From Mucilaginibacter myungsuensis (GTDB taxonomy: Bacteria; Bacteroidota; Bacteroidia; Sphingobacteriales; Sphingobacteriaceae), in the NCBI RefSeq assembly GCF_015222005.1, contig NZ_JADFFL010000001.1, positions 496,001 to 560,000 on the forward strand: DNA of 64,000 nucleotides. The letters run 5' to 3'. Below the pieces are notes generated by a model that worked only from the letters and a program-made list of their open reading frames with translations, searched no databases and was not told the origin of the DNA. A program made the translations under genes and the position numbers. This document shows, piece after piece, positions 23,728-32,387 of this stretch (position 1 is the stretch's first letter; each line of letters begins with the position of its first letter).

Positions 23728-24699
23728 ATGCGTGAGGCATTATTTGTCAAACAGAACTCGGCCCGGTGGAAACGCTATGAAAATGAGCCGACTAAGGACC
23801 CGGACGAACTGGCCGAGCGTTTTATAGCCATTGCCGACGACCTGGCCTACGCAAAAACTTTTTATCCGCAATCAAAAACTACCGGCTATTTAAATACCCT
23901 GGCAAGCGGTTTCCACCAGTCTATCTATCGTAATAAAAAAGAAAAGACGGACAGGTTTGTAACCTATTGGAAGTATGAGTTGCCTATGCTATTTGCCACC
24001 TATAGGCGGCAGTTGCTATATGCTTTCGTCTTTTTTGTGACCTTCGCTTTTGTGGGGGCTATGTCGGCCAAATATGATCAGTCGTTCCTCCGTTTCTTTT
24101 TTGGTGACGACTATATCAACATGACCAATGCCAACATAGCCAAAGGCGACCCGTTCGGCGTTTACAAACAAACGGGCGAGTTAAAGATGTTTTACCATAT
24201 TGCCGCTAACAACCTATATGTTACTGTGCTGCATTACCTGGCCGGTGTGATCACTACTATCGGTCCGCTGTGCTTGTTATTCAAGAACGGCGTGATGGTG
24301 GGCGCGTTCGAGTATTTCTTTTTCAGCAAGGGATTGGGCATCAATTCGATATTGGTGATATGGATACACGGTACTTTAGAGATATCGTCCATCATTATAG
24401 CGGGTGCCGCAGGATTGGTCTTCGGCAATAGTATCCTGTTCCCAAAAACCTATACCCGAATGGCCTCGTTTAAAAAGGGAGCCACGGATGGCATGAAGAT
24501 CATTATCGGCATCCTTCCTATCATTGTGGTTGCCGCCTTTTTAGAAGGTTTTATTACCCGCCATACCGAAATGCCGGTTTGGCTAAGTGTGAGCATACTG
24601 GCCGTATCGGCCATTTTTATTATTTGGTACGTAATTATTTATCCCCTTATCCTAAGCAGAAAATTAACTCCTGAACCAACTCATGCAAGCCAAAGTTGA
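23728..24699 (+). CDS. SpoIIM-like (stage II sporulation protein M) membrane protein
   Basis: 323 residues. The N-terminal ~90 residues are cytoplasmic and helical (MREALFVKQNSARWKRYENE), followed by about five or six membrane helices with the SpoIIM/DUF95 features FFSKGLGINSILVIWIHGTLEISSIIIAGAAG. Non-sporulating bacteria carry SpoIIM homologues in this MoxR-DUF58 gene neighbourhood; the role is not established. It is the first gene of a six-gene operon, divergent from the RDD gene. Confidence 0.9.
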   Translation: MREALFVKQNSARWKRYENEPTKDPDELAERFIAIADDLAYAKTFYPQSKTTGYLNTLASGFHQSIYRNKKEKTDRFVTYWKYELPMLFATYRRQLLYAFVFFVTFAFVGAMSAKYDQSFLRFFFGDDYINMTNANIAKGDPFGVYKQTGELKMFYHIAANNLYVTVLHYLAGVITTIGPLCLLFKNGVMVGAFEYFFFSKGLGINSILVIWIHGTLEISSIIIAGAAGLVFGNSILFPKTYTRMASFKKGATDGMKIIIGILPIIVVAAFLEGFITRHTEMPVWLSVSILAVSAIFIIWYVIIYPLILSRKLTPEPTHASQS

Positions 24700-25543
24700 A
24701 CTGAACCGCATACGCGACACCGGAAAGGTGATCGATGACAGCATACAATTTATTAAACAGAACCGCCGCGAATTGGTGCGGTCTTACTTTACCATCTGTG
24801 GCATTTTTTGGCTTACCGGGCTTATCGTATCCACCTATCAACAGTTGAATTATTTTGACAGACTGGGCCAGGGTATGAGCATGTTCGGCTGGCTTTATTT
24901 TGTTACCATCATCTTACAACTACTTGGTCAAGTGTTGATGTTTGTCTTCACTTACTCCTTTATGGCGGTTTATAAAGATAAGGGTAATGTTGCCCCCTCC
25001 GTTGTTGAAGTTTGGGGATATACAAAATATTATTTCCTTAGAGCGGCGGGCAGCTCTTTACTATTGGCTATTATGATCATGATAGGTTTCGTGCTCTGCT
25101 TTGTACCTGGTATTTACCTTACAGGGGTGTTCTCGCTGGTATTTCCGATCATGATATTTGAGAATGGTGGTTTTGGTTATTCATTTAATCGGGCATTTAA
25201 ACTTATTAAAGAGCGCTGGTGGTCTACTTTTGGTGTGATATTTTTATCGACCTTGTTAATGTATGTTGCACTGATATTGGTAGGGATCCCGGCGACCATT
25301 ATTTCCTATATCTACATTTTTGTTTCCGGTGCAGCATCATACAAGGCTTACATGATCACTTATAGTATTGCCACACATCTTGCTCAGATCCTTTATCTAT
25401 TACCGTGTATCGCGATCGGTATCATGTATTTTAATCTGACAGAGCAAAAAGAGGATACCCACATCTTGCAACGCATAGCCAATTTAGGTAAAGACGACGA
25501 GAGCGACAGTCCTGCCGAGCCGCTGCACAAAGAAGAATATTGA
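24683..25543 (+). CDS. Multi-pass membrane protein of the MoxR/SpoIIM cluster
   Basis: 286 residues with about six hydrophobic helices after a charged N-terminus (MQAKVELNRIRDTGKVIDDS) and a soluble acidic tail (GKDDESDSPAEPLHKEEY). It overlaps the SpoIIM-like gene by 17 nt, so translation is probably coupled. I do not recognise a named domain; in this position other Bacteroidota have a similar uncharacterised integral membrane protein. It may assemble with the SpoIIM-like and DUF4129 proteins. Confidence 0.8.
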   Translation: MQAKVELNRIRDTGKVIDDSIQFIKQNRRELVRSYFTICGIFWLTGLIVSTYQQLNYFDRLGQGMSMFGWLYFVTIILQLLGQVLMFVFTYSFMAVYKDKGNVAPSVVEVWGYTKYYFLRAAGSSLLLAIMIMIGFVLCFVPGIYLTGVFSLVFPIMIFENGGFGYSFNRAFKLIKERWWSTFGVIFLSTLLMYVALILVGIPATIISYIYIFVSGAASYKAYMITYSIATHLAQILYLLPCIAIGIMYFNLTEQKEDTHILQRIANLGKDDESDSPAEPLHKEEY

Positions 25544-25547
25544 TAAG

Positions 25548-26330
25548 ATGCGGTTACGGATAGCTTTTCTTTTACTGATACTCGCTTGCTGCTTTTGCGA
25601 CTTGTATGCAACGCCTACATCTCAGCCCAAAAAGCCGGCGGTGAAAGCGGCGCCAGAGAAGCCGAAGAAAAAGGTTGTCCCGGCAAAAGTACGTTTGGAT
25701 AGTTCGTCAGTAACCGTACACCGATTGGATCAGCAGGTACTGGATAGCCTTGCTGCCGACGAAGATTTTAAGTATTACACCAAAGACTATAAAAAAGAAG
25801 AGACCCTTTGGGATAAGTTTTGGAGATGGTTTTGGGATATGGTAGGCAAGCTGTTCCCTAACGTATCGGCAGGTTCAGCCTCCATCATTAAGTATATCTT
25901 GATAGGTGTAGCCGTCATCTGTGCCGTATTTTTGATCATTAAACTGGCGTCTTCTGACCTGAGCAATATCTTCCTTCGTACGCCTAAAGAGGCAGCCCTG
26001 CCCTACAGCGAATCGTTAGAGAACATCCACGAGATATCGTTTGACGAGGAGATAGAAGCTGCCCTTGCCGCCCGTAATTTTAAACTGGCGGTGCGCTTAC
26101 TATACTTGGCCAGTCTGAAGCAATTAAGTGATGCCGGTTTGATCCATTGGGAATTAGGCAAAACTAATTCGGCGTACCTGGAAGAGTTGGGAGACACCGA
26201 CCGCAGGCAAACTTTCGGAGTGCTGACCCGCCAGTTCGAATACATCTGGTACGGAAACTTCCCTGTGGATGCTACCTCGTTCAACAATATCCAAACCCTA
26301 TTTGCTGACTTTAAAAAACTATTAGCATGA
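25548..26330 (+). CDS. DUF4129 domain membrane protein
   Basis: 260 residues. A signal peptide or anchor (RIAFLLLILACCFCDLYA) is followed by a Lys/Pro/Ala-rich linker (~25-50), a Trp-rich segment (LWDKFWRWFWDMVGK), a transmembrane helix (~113-135) and the C-terminal DUF4129 domain, containing ARNFKLAVRLLYLASLKQL and the ending LTRQFEYIWYGNFPVD. DUF4129 proteins are often found next to transglutaminase or MoxR/DUF58 genes. It starts 4 nt after the previous gene and overlaps the DUF4350 gene by 4 nt. Confidence 0.85.
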   Translation: MRLRIAFLLLILACCFCDLYATPTSQPKKPAVKAAPEKPKKKVVPAKVRLDSSSVTVHRLDQQVLDSLAADEDFKYYTKDYKKEETLWDKFWRWFWDMVGKLFPNVSAGSASIIKYILIGVAVICAVFLIIKLASSDLSNIFLRTPKEAALPYSESLENIHEISFDEEIEAALAARNFKLAVRLLYLASLKQLSDAGLIHWELGKTNSAYLEELGDTDRRQTFGVLTRQFEYIWYGNFPVDATSFNNIQTLFADFKKLLA

Positions 26331-27499
26331 GAGGGTTGCGCGTATATCTGATCTTAGGGTCGCTACTACTGATCCTGTATATGGTGGCCCAATACAACCA
26401 GCCAAAACCAACGGATTGGCGCCCGGCCTATGGTAGTGAAGATAAGGTGCCGTTCGGTAGCTATATTTTGTACAACAGGTTGAACGATATTTTCCCGAAA
26501 GCTAAAGTGAGTTCGGTGCGTGCGCCGCTCTACGAGGTTATAGCCGAAGATGGCCTGAAGAATGCCAACATCCTGATCGTCTGCGATTTCCTGATCGTGG
26601 ACGAATATGACCACGAGGAAATGATTGGATACATTAAAAAAGGCAATAATGTTTTTTTAGCGACTGATGGGATATGTGATCTGCTTGGTGATACATTGAA
26701 CATAAACATCGGTTCAGAACTTAATGAGAATGGGCAAACCTATGTAAACTTTACCAGCAAGCATTTGGGCGATAGTACTTATCGGGTCGACCATAATTCG
26801 TCCAGCAATTATTTCAGTAAATTCGATACGCTGAAAACTGTGGTGTTGGGCCGAAATGGTTACGGCCATGCCACCCTTTTAAAAATGCCCATGGGCAAAG
26901 GTGCGCTTTATCTAAGTGCTAACCCGCAAATGTTCACTAACTACAGCCTGCTACAGCCCGAGGGAGCAAGCTATGCGGCAACTGCGTTGTCGTTCATGGA
27001 CAATGGTAAAAACATCGTCTGGAACGACTATTATGCCAAAGGACAAGATGGCGACGAATCGACCATGCGGGTATTCCTAAGCCACCCTCCCCTGCGCTGG
27101 GCTTTTTATATAGTGGTAGCCAGTTTATTGCTGTTCACGATCTATCAATCCAAACGTCGCCAACGCATTATACCGATCATCCCGCCGGTCACTAATACCA
27201 GTGTAGATTTCGCGACTACCGTTGGGCAGGTTTACTACGAGCAACGGAACAATACCAATATCGCCCAAAAGAAACTGACCTACTTTTTAGAACACATCAG
27301 GCAACGCTATAACCTGCGGACCAACTTACTGAACAAAGAACTGGCTCAAGCACTGATCGACAAGACCGGTGCCGATACCGACCTGATACACGCGATATTA
27401 GGTCAGGCTGCTTTGATACAAAGCGGCATAGCTGTTAAGGACGATGAATTGCTGACCTTTAACCATAACATAGAACAATTTTATATTCAAGCCAGATAA
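26327..27499 (+). CDS. DUF4350 domain membrane protein
   Basis: 390 residues. An N-terminal transmembrane helix (LILGSLLLILYMVAQYN) precedes the DUF4350 domain (SYILYNRLNDIFPKAKV ... ILIVCDFLIVDEYDHEE), a GATase-like fold. A second helix (~258-276) is followed by a cytoplasmic helical region. DUF4350 proteins nearly always neighbour MoxR and DUF58 genes. It overlaps the DUF4129 gene by 4 nt and ends 2 nt before MoxR. Confidence 0.85.
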   Translation: MRGLRVYLILGSLLLILYMVAQYNQPKPTDWRPAYGSEDKVPFGSYILYNRLNDIFPKAKVSSVRAPLYEVIAEDGLKNANILIVCDFLIVDEYDHEEMIGYIKKGNNVFLATDGICDLLGDTLNINIGSELNENGQTYVNFTSKHLGDSTYRVDHNSSSNYFSKFDTLKTVVLGRNGYGHATLLKMPMGKGALYLSANPQMFTNYSLLQPEGASYAATALSFMDNGKNIVWNDYYAKGQDGDESTMRVFLSHPPLRWAFYIVVASLLLFTIYQSKRRQRIIPIIPPVTNTSVDFATTVGQVYYEQRNNTNIAQKKLTYFLEHIRQRYNLRTNLLNKELAQALIDKTGADTDLIHAILGQAALIQSGIAVKDDELLTFNHNIEQFYIQAR

Positions 27500-27501
27500 A
27501 A

Positions 27502-28479
27502 ATGGAGAACGAAAATTTTGAACAACGCACAGACATGACCCGGCTTAGCCAGGCCATTGAGCAAATAAAAGCCGCCATACACCACGTGGTAGTTGGCCAG
27601 CACGATACCATCGAATTGCTGATAGCCGGTATATTAGCCGATGGTCACCTACTGATAGAAGGTGTGCCGGGTGTAGCCAAAACCCTGACCGCCAAACTGA
27701 TCGCGCAAAGCATTGATGCTAAGTTTTCGCGCATACAGTTTACTCCCGATCTGATGCCTTCGGATGTATTAGGCACATCCATATTCAACCCTAAGACCAT
27801 CGAGTTTGAATTTAAACGCGGACCTATATTCGGCAATATCATCCTCATCGACGAGATCAACCGTGCACCGGCTAAAACGCAATCGGCCCTGTTCGAGGTG
27901 ATGGAAGAACGCCAGGTAACCGCAGACGGGCAGACCTACAAAATGGAAGAGCCGTTCATCGTTATCGCCACGCAGAACCCCGTTGAACATGAAGGCACTT
28001 ATCGTTTACCGGAAGCTCAATTAGATCGATTCCTATTCAAGGTCGAAGTGAAATACCCAAGTTTTGAGGACGAGATAGCGATCATCACCCAACAACATCA
28101 ACACAAAACCGCCGAGCAGATCACCGAGATACACGCTGTACTTTCTGCCGATGATATCATAGCCGCACGTAAGCAGGTGCGCGAGTTTTATGTTGAACCA
28201 AAGCTGATCGAATTCGTTGCCAAGATCATTCACGAAACGCGTAATAGCAAATCTCTGTTCCTGGGCGGTTCGCCGCGTGCATCTTTAGCCATCATCAACA
28301 GCGCCAAAGCATTGGCCGCCATGAAAGGACGCGATTTTGTAACACCCGAGGACATCATTTGGGTAGCCCCTGCCGTTTTGCGTCATCGTATTATGCTTAC
28401 GCCTGACAAAGAAATGGAAGGCGTAACGCCCGACGAAGTTGTAGCACAGATCATTCAAAAAATAGAGATACCAAGATAA
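27502..28479 (+). CDS. MoxR family AAA+ ATPase
   Basis: 325 residues, full length for MoxR. Walker A is GVPGVAKT (54-61), Walker B IILIDEINRAP (~112-122), sensor 1 VIATQNPVEHEGTYRLPEAQ and a lid domain in the C-terminal third (VTPEDIIWVAPAVLRHRI). MoxR ATPases act as chaperone-like factors that activate or assemble partners, commonly vWA or DUF58 proteins; the DUF58 gene follows directly. Known examples include methanol dehydrogenase activation and envelope-stress tolerance. Confidence 0.96.
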   Translation: MENENFEQRTDMTRLSQAIEQIKAAIHHVVVGQHDTIELLIAGILADGHLLIEGVPGVAKTLTAKLIAQSIDAKFSRIQFTPDLMPSDVLGTSIFNPKTIEFEFKRGPIFGNIILIDEINRAPAKTQSALFEVMEERQVTADGQTYKMEEPFIVIATQNPVEHEGTYRLPEAQLDRFLFKVEVKYPSFEDEIAIITQQHQHKTAEQITEIHAVLSADDIIAARKQVREFYVEPKLIEFVAKIIHETRNSKSLFLGGSPRASLAIINSAKALAAMKGRDFVTPEDIIWVAPAVLRHRIMLTPDKEMEGVTPDEVVAQIIQKIEIPR

Positions 28480-28480
28480 A

Positions 28481-29827
28481 TTGAAAGCGTTCTTCGCCAA
28501 TTTTTACCGTAACCTTTTTCTCACCAACAGGTTGTTCGCAGCGCTGGGTGTGGTGGCTGTGCTGTTCCTGCTATCATTCTTTTTAAAATGGCTGGGCGAT
28601 ATCCCGCTCATTTGTTTTTGGGTGTTAGTAGTTGTAACGCTTGCCGATATATGGCTGCTGTATCGCTTAAAAAAAGGCGTGTACTGTAAACGCCTTGCAC
28701 CCGAACGTCTAAGCAACGGCGATGATAACGAGGTCAACCTTTTTACAGAGAATCTGTACCCTTTCAATATTGATCTGGAATTGATAGACGAGATCCCTCA
28801 TCAATTCCAAAAGCGCGATGTAAGCTTCGAGACCAAGCTATCATCGCGCCAACAGAAAATGATCAATTACCTTATTCGCCCTACTAAACGGGGCGAATAT
28901 CATTTCGGGATGATCAGGGCTTATGTGAAGTCGCCGCTGGGATTGATCAGTCGCAGGTATAACTTCGAGCAAACCGATATCCTGCCCGTTTATCCCTCGT
29001 TTTTGCAAATGCGCAAGTACGAGTTAATGGCCATATCCAACCGCCTGAACGAGATCGGTATCAAAAAAATACGCCGCCTGGGCAACAGCATGGAGTTTGA
29101 GCAGATACGCAATTACGTAGCCGGCGATGACCTCCGTACCATGAACTGGAAAGCGACTGCCCGCCAGGGTGCGCTGATGGTGAACAATTACACCGACGAA
29201 AAGTCGCAGCATGTTTATTGCATCATCGATAAATCGCGGGTGATGAAAATGCCATTCGACGGGTTGAGTTTGCTTGACTACGCCATCAACGCCAGCCTGG
29301 TATTATCAAGCGTCGCGCTGATCAAACAGGACAAAGCCGGACTGATGACCATATCCGATAAAAAAGGTGCAACAGTAGCCGCCGACCGTCGGCCGACCCA
29401 ACTGAACAAGATCTTAGAAGTACTTTACAAAGAAAAGACCAGCTACACCGAAACCAATATGGAGCTGCTGTTCAGCACTGTGCGTAAGGTGATGAACCAG
29501 CGCAGTTTGGTGATGTTCTTTACCAATTTTGAGAGCCTGAGCGCCTTACAACGCCAGCTCCCGTATCTCAAACGGATAGCCAAATACCATTTATTAGTTA
29601 TCATCTTTTTTGAGAACACCGGACTGAAAGAACTAAGCGAACAAAGCGCCACCAATGTGGAGGGTGTTTATATCAAAACCATTGCCGAGAAATTTGTGTA
29701 CGAGAAAAAATTGATCGTTAAGGAACTGGCCCGTCATGGTATCCAATCCATCCTGACCGCTCCGCAAAACCTGACGGTCAATACCATCAACCGTTACTTG
29801 GAACTAAAGGCTAAGCAAAAGATCTAA
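28481..29827 (+). CDS. DUF58 domain membrane protein (MoxR partner), TTG start
   Basis: 448 residues. Two transmembrane helices at the N-terminus (~18-60) are followed by a beta-rich section and the DUF58 core, with NYVAGDDLRTMNWKATARQG and the vWA-like segment YCIIDKSRVM. The only plausible start is TTG at 28481, one base after the MoxR stop; the first internal ATG comes more than 100 codons later, inside the fold and after the membrane helices. It probably works with the MoxR ATPase. Its last 4 bases overlap the stop of the opposing pbpC gene. Confidence 0.92.
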   Translation: MKAFFANFYRNLFLTNRLFAALGVVAVLFLLSFFLKWLGDIPLICFWVLVVVTLADIWLLYRLKKGVYCKRLAPERLSNGDDNEVNLFTENLYPFNIDLELIDEIPHQFQKRDVSFETKLSSRQQKMINYLIRPTKRGEYHFGMIRAYVKSPLGLISRRYNFEQTDILPVYPSFLQMRKYELMAISNRLNEIGIKKIRRLGNSMEFEQIRNYVAGDDLRTMNWKATARQGALMVNNYTDEKSQHVYCIIDKSRVMKMPFDGLSLLDYAINASLVLSSVALIKQDKAGLMTISDKKGATVAADRRPTQLNKILEVLYKEKTSYTETNMELLFSTVRKVMNQRSLVMFFTNFESLSALQRQLPYLKRIAKYHLLVIIFFENTGLKELSEQSATNVEGVYIKTIAEKFVYEKKLIVKELARHGIQSILTAPQNLTVNTINRYLELKAKQKI

Positions 29828-32256
29828 GGCTTGTCGCTGCCGCTTTTCTTTTCTTCTACTTTAAATCTGACCGTCAGCTCGTTACTGTTGGCGTCCACCA
29901 GTGTGATCACATGGTTGCCAGGTGCAGCCAGTATTTCCATTTGATGCCTGTCGGTAGTTTGGCCGATGTATTTTTCGTCAAGGTGCCAAAACACCTTCAT
30001 ACCCGCTTGCCTATGTGCCGCATTGCAGATCATACGCCCGCGCTGGCCGTCGGCTTCTAAAGGAATGTAAACACTTGCGCCATCACGGGGATAGATCAAT
30101 TCCATCGTGTTACTATTACCCGGCACAGGGCAACCAGCCCTGAAAGGCGGCAAAGTTTTGTATTGATAGTTCTTAGTACGATAATAATACTCCGTAGAGG
30201 GTGGCAGCACGAACCAATTTTTAGTGACGATAGCCCCCACGTCTTCGCAATCTGCGTTCACCTGATATTTCTCCGTCCGATCCAAATGCACCAGTTGATG
30301 ATACGGACAAACAGGCGACTTTAACCCAGCTTTCGGCACATACATATCGTCCGGGTTATCGCAATTCCCTCCAGCACGGAAACCGCTTTGGCGGCAAACC
30401 TTGATGTTAGCCATTGCAGAAACTGGCATCGGGAACCATTCCCGTGTTAAAGGTAATAACCTGAATATTTCGAACATGGCCGGGGCCGCCGTCTTGATAC
30501 CGGTCAGATCGGGTCTCCCCTCTCCCGTTGTATTGCCTACCCAAACGCCTACCACATACTTCGGTGTGATGCCTATGGCCCATCCGTCACGAAAACCGAA
30601 ACTTGTACCCGTCTTCCAGGCCACACGTTGTGTAGAAGCGAATTGCTGCCAAAGCATTTCCTCGCCCGGGCGCATCACCTCCTCCATGGCTTGCAGGGTA
30701 TAATAGATGGCACTAGCGTTAAGCAAGCCATTCTTTTCCAACTGCGATTCAACTTTATCTGTCCGTTTTTGATAGACTGGCTGATGATAGTCCGCAGGAT
30801 CATATTGTCCTTTGTACTTTGGGTGATGGTTAAGTACCCGGGCCATATTGGCGTAAGCACCGCTCAATTCCCAAAGCGTATTTTCGCCGCCACCTAAGAT
30901 CAGAGAAAGGCCATAATGGTCGGCAGGTTTATTGAGCGTTGTCATACCCTCCTTTTTCAGAAAATCATAAAAACGCTCGTACTTAAACTTTTGCAACATT
31001 TTTACCGCAGGTACATTCAATGACCGGGACAGAGCTCTCGAAGCGGGTATCGCGCCGTCATAACCAAGATCAAAATTTTCGGGATGATAGCCTGCTATCT
31101 GGGTTGGGATATCGGGGATCAAGCTGTTCGGCAGTATCAAACCGTCGTGCATCATATTAGCATAAAGCAGAGGTTTTAGCGTGCTACCCGGGCTACGTGG
31201 TGCACCGATCACGTCTACATCACTCTCCAGCGCCGGATCTTCGGGGTGACTAATGTTACCCACATAAGCCAGCGTAGCGCCACTTTCAACATCGAGAACT
31301 ACCGCTGCCATGTTGTTAATGCCGTTGGCTTTTAGCAATTGATGGTGACGCTCGACAATGTCCGACACCTGTTCCTGTAAACTTGCCTTTATGGTCGTTC
31401 GGGTCCGGGTATTATTACCCTTATCCGCCAAATGTTCTTTACGGAAACGTTGGAGTAAGTGTGGCGCCGAACGCGGTAAAGGCACGGGATTATCCGGCAT
31501 AGGTTCCAGCTTGGCCAGATCAGCGGTAGTGCTATCAATAGTTCCGTTCCATACCAACCTATCCAACAACGAATTACGTTTCCTAAGTAAAGCTTTACGA
31601 TTCTTTCCCGGATGCACCAAAGCCGGCGAATTCGGCAATACTGCCATGGCGGCCATCTCCCCCCAGGATAACTGATCAGGCGTGCGACCAAAATACCGCC
31701 AGCAGGCTGCTTCCAACCCTACCACATTGCTGCCGAATGGGGCATTACCCGCATACAATGTTAATATTTCTTCCTTACTATAGCCGACCTCTAATCTTAC
31801 GGCCATCGCCATTTCCAACAATTTGTTCCACAGGTTGCGTTTATGTTTGGTGGCCAAACGTATGACCTGCATGGTGAGCGTACTACCTCCACTGGTTACG
31901 TGTTTAGCTTTAATATTTTGCCTAATTGCCCGCCCAAAAGCCAGCGGATCAACTCCGGGGTGGTACATAAAACGCTTATCCTCAAAAGCAATGATGCAGA
32001 CTTTAAATTTCTCCGGCACTTTGCTATTGGCCGGAAAACGCCACTGCCCGTCTGTAGCGATAGTCGCGCCTAAGAGCTGGCCTTGTTCATCCTCGATAAC
32101 ATAAGACGTTGGGGTGTCGAACAGGGGTTTGGGTAAGCAAAACCAAAACGCGACGAGCAAACTCAATGTCACCACCGATATTACGGCGGGACGTTTGGTT
32201 TTAAAGACGTATAGGTAGCGTTTGGCAGGTGTTTTCAAATTACTAAGGGCGATCAA
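29824..32256 (-). CDS. pbpC: Penicillin-binding protein 1C (bifunctional transglycosylase/transpeptidase)
   Basis: 810 residues, anchored by one helix (~25-42). The glycosyltransferase GT51 domain has E92 in AFEDKRFMYHPGVDP and GGSTLTMQVIR. The transpeptidase domain has S358-T-L-K361, S412-L-N414 and K548-T-G-T551. A C-terminal BiPBP_C domain (~720-805) identifies the PBP1C class. It polymerises and possibly cross-links peptidoglycan in the periplasm. The alpha-2-macroglobulin gene lies upstream in the same direction, the classic pairing seen with E. coli pbpC-yfhM. The spacer between them holds a 28-bp inverted repeat. Confidence 0.95.
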   Translation of the reverse strand: MIALSNLKTPAKRYLYVFKTKRPAVISVVTLSLLVAFWFCLPKPLFDTPTSYVIEDEQGQLLGATIATDGQWRFPANSKVPEKFKVCIIAFEDKRFMYHPGVDPLAFGRAIRQNIKAKHVTSGGSTLTMQVIRLATKHKRNLWNKLLEMAMAVRLEVGYSKEEILTLYAGNAPFGSNVVGLEAACWRYFGRTPDQLSWGEMAAMAVLPNSPALVHPGKNRKALLRKRNSLLDRLVWNGTIDSTTADLAKLEPMPDNPVPLPRSAPHLLQRFRKEHLADKGNNTRTRTTIKASLQEQVSDIVERHHQLLKANGINNMAAVVLDVESGATLAYVGNISHPEDPALESDVDVIGAPRSPGSTLKPLLYANMMHDGLILPNSLIPDIPTQIAGYHPENFDLGYDGAIPASRALSRSLNVPAVKMLQKFKYERFYDFLKKEGMTTLNKPADHYGLSLILGGGENTLWELSGAYANMARVLNHHPKYKGQYDPADYHQPVYQKRTDKVESQLEKNGLLNASAIYYTLQAMEEVMRPGEEMLWQQFASTQRVAWKTGTSFGFRDGWAIGITPKYVVGVWVGNTTGEGRPDLTGIKTAAPAMFEIFRLLPLTREWFPMPVSAMANIKVCRQSGFRAGGNCDNPDDMYVPKAGLKSPVCPYHQLVHLDRTEKYQVNADCEDVGAIVTKNWFVLPPSTEYYYRTKNYQYKTLPPFRAGCPVPGNSNTMELIYPRDGASVYIPLEADGQRGRMICNAAHRQAGMKVFWHLDEKYIGQTTDRHQMEILAAPGNHVITLVDANSNELTVRFKVEEKKSGSDKP

Positions 32257-32282
32257 ACTTCATGACTTATAGTTCAGACCAG

Positions 32283-32372
32283 GTCATGCTGAATTTGTTT
32301 CAGCACCCCACTTGCAAGGTAAACAGCATTACTTACCGTCCTTATGGGGTGCCGAAACAAGTTCGCTATGAC
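32283..32372. repeat. 28-bp imperfect inverted repeat (GTCATGCTGAA type)
   Basis: The left arm at 32283-32310 begins GTCATGCTGAATTTGTTTC and the right arm at 32345-32372 is its reverse complement at 23 of 28 positions, with a 34-nt spacer. It lies between the alpha-2-macroglobulin and pbpC genes. The arm resembles the GTCATGCTGAACTTGTTTCAG word that recurs between genes in Sphingobacteriaceae, so it may be a small non-autonomous mobile repeat. Confidence 0.6.
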
Positions 32373-32387
32373 TAAGGGTTTGGGTTC

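Noticed and set aside
23728..24699. Evidence of sporulation from the SpoIIM homologue
   Set aside because: SpoIIM homologues are common in non-sporulating Bacteroidota in this MoxR neighbourhood; no other sporulation gene is present.
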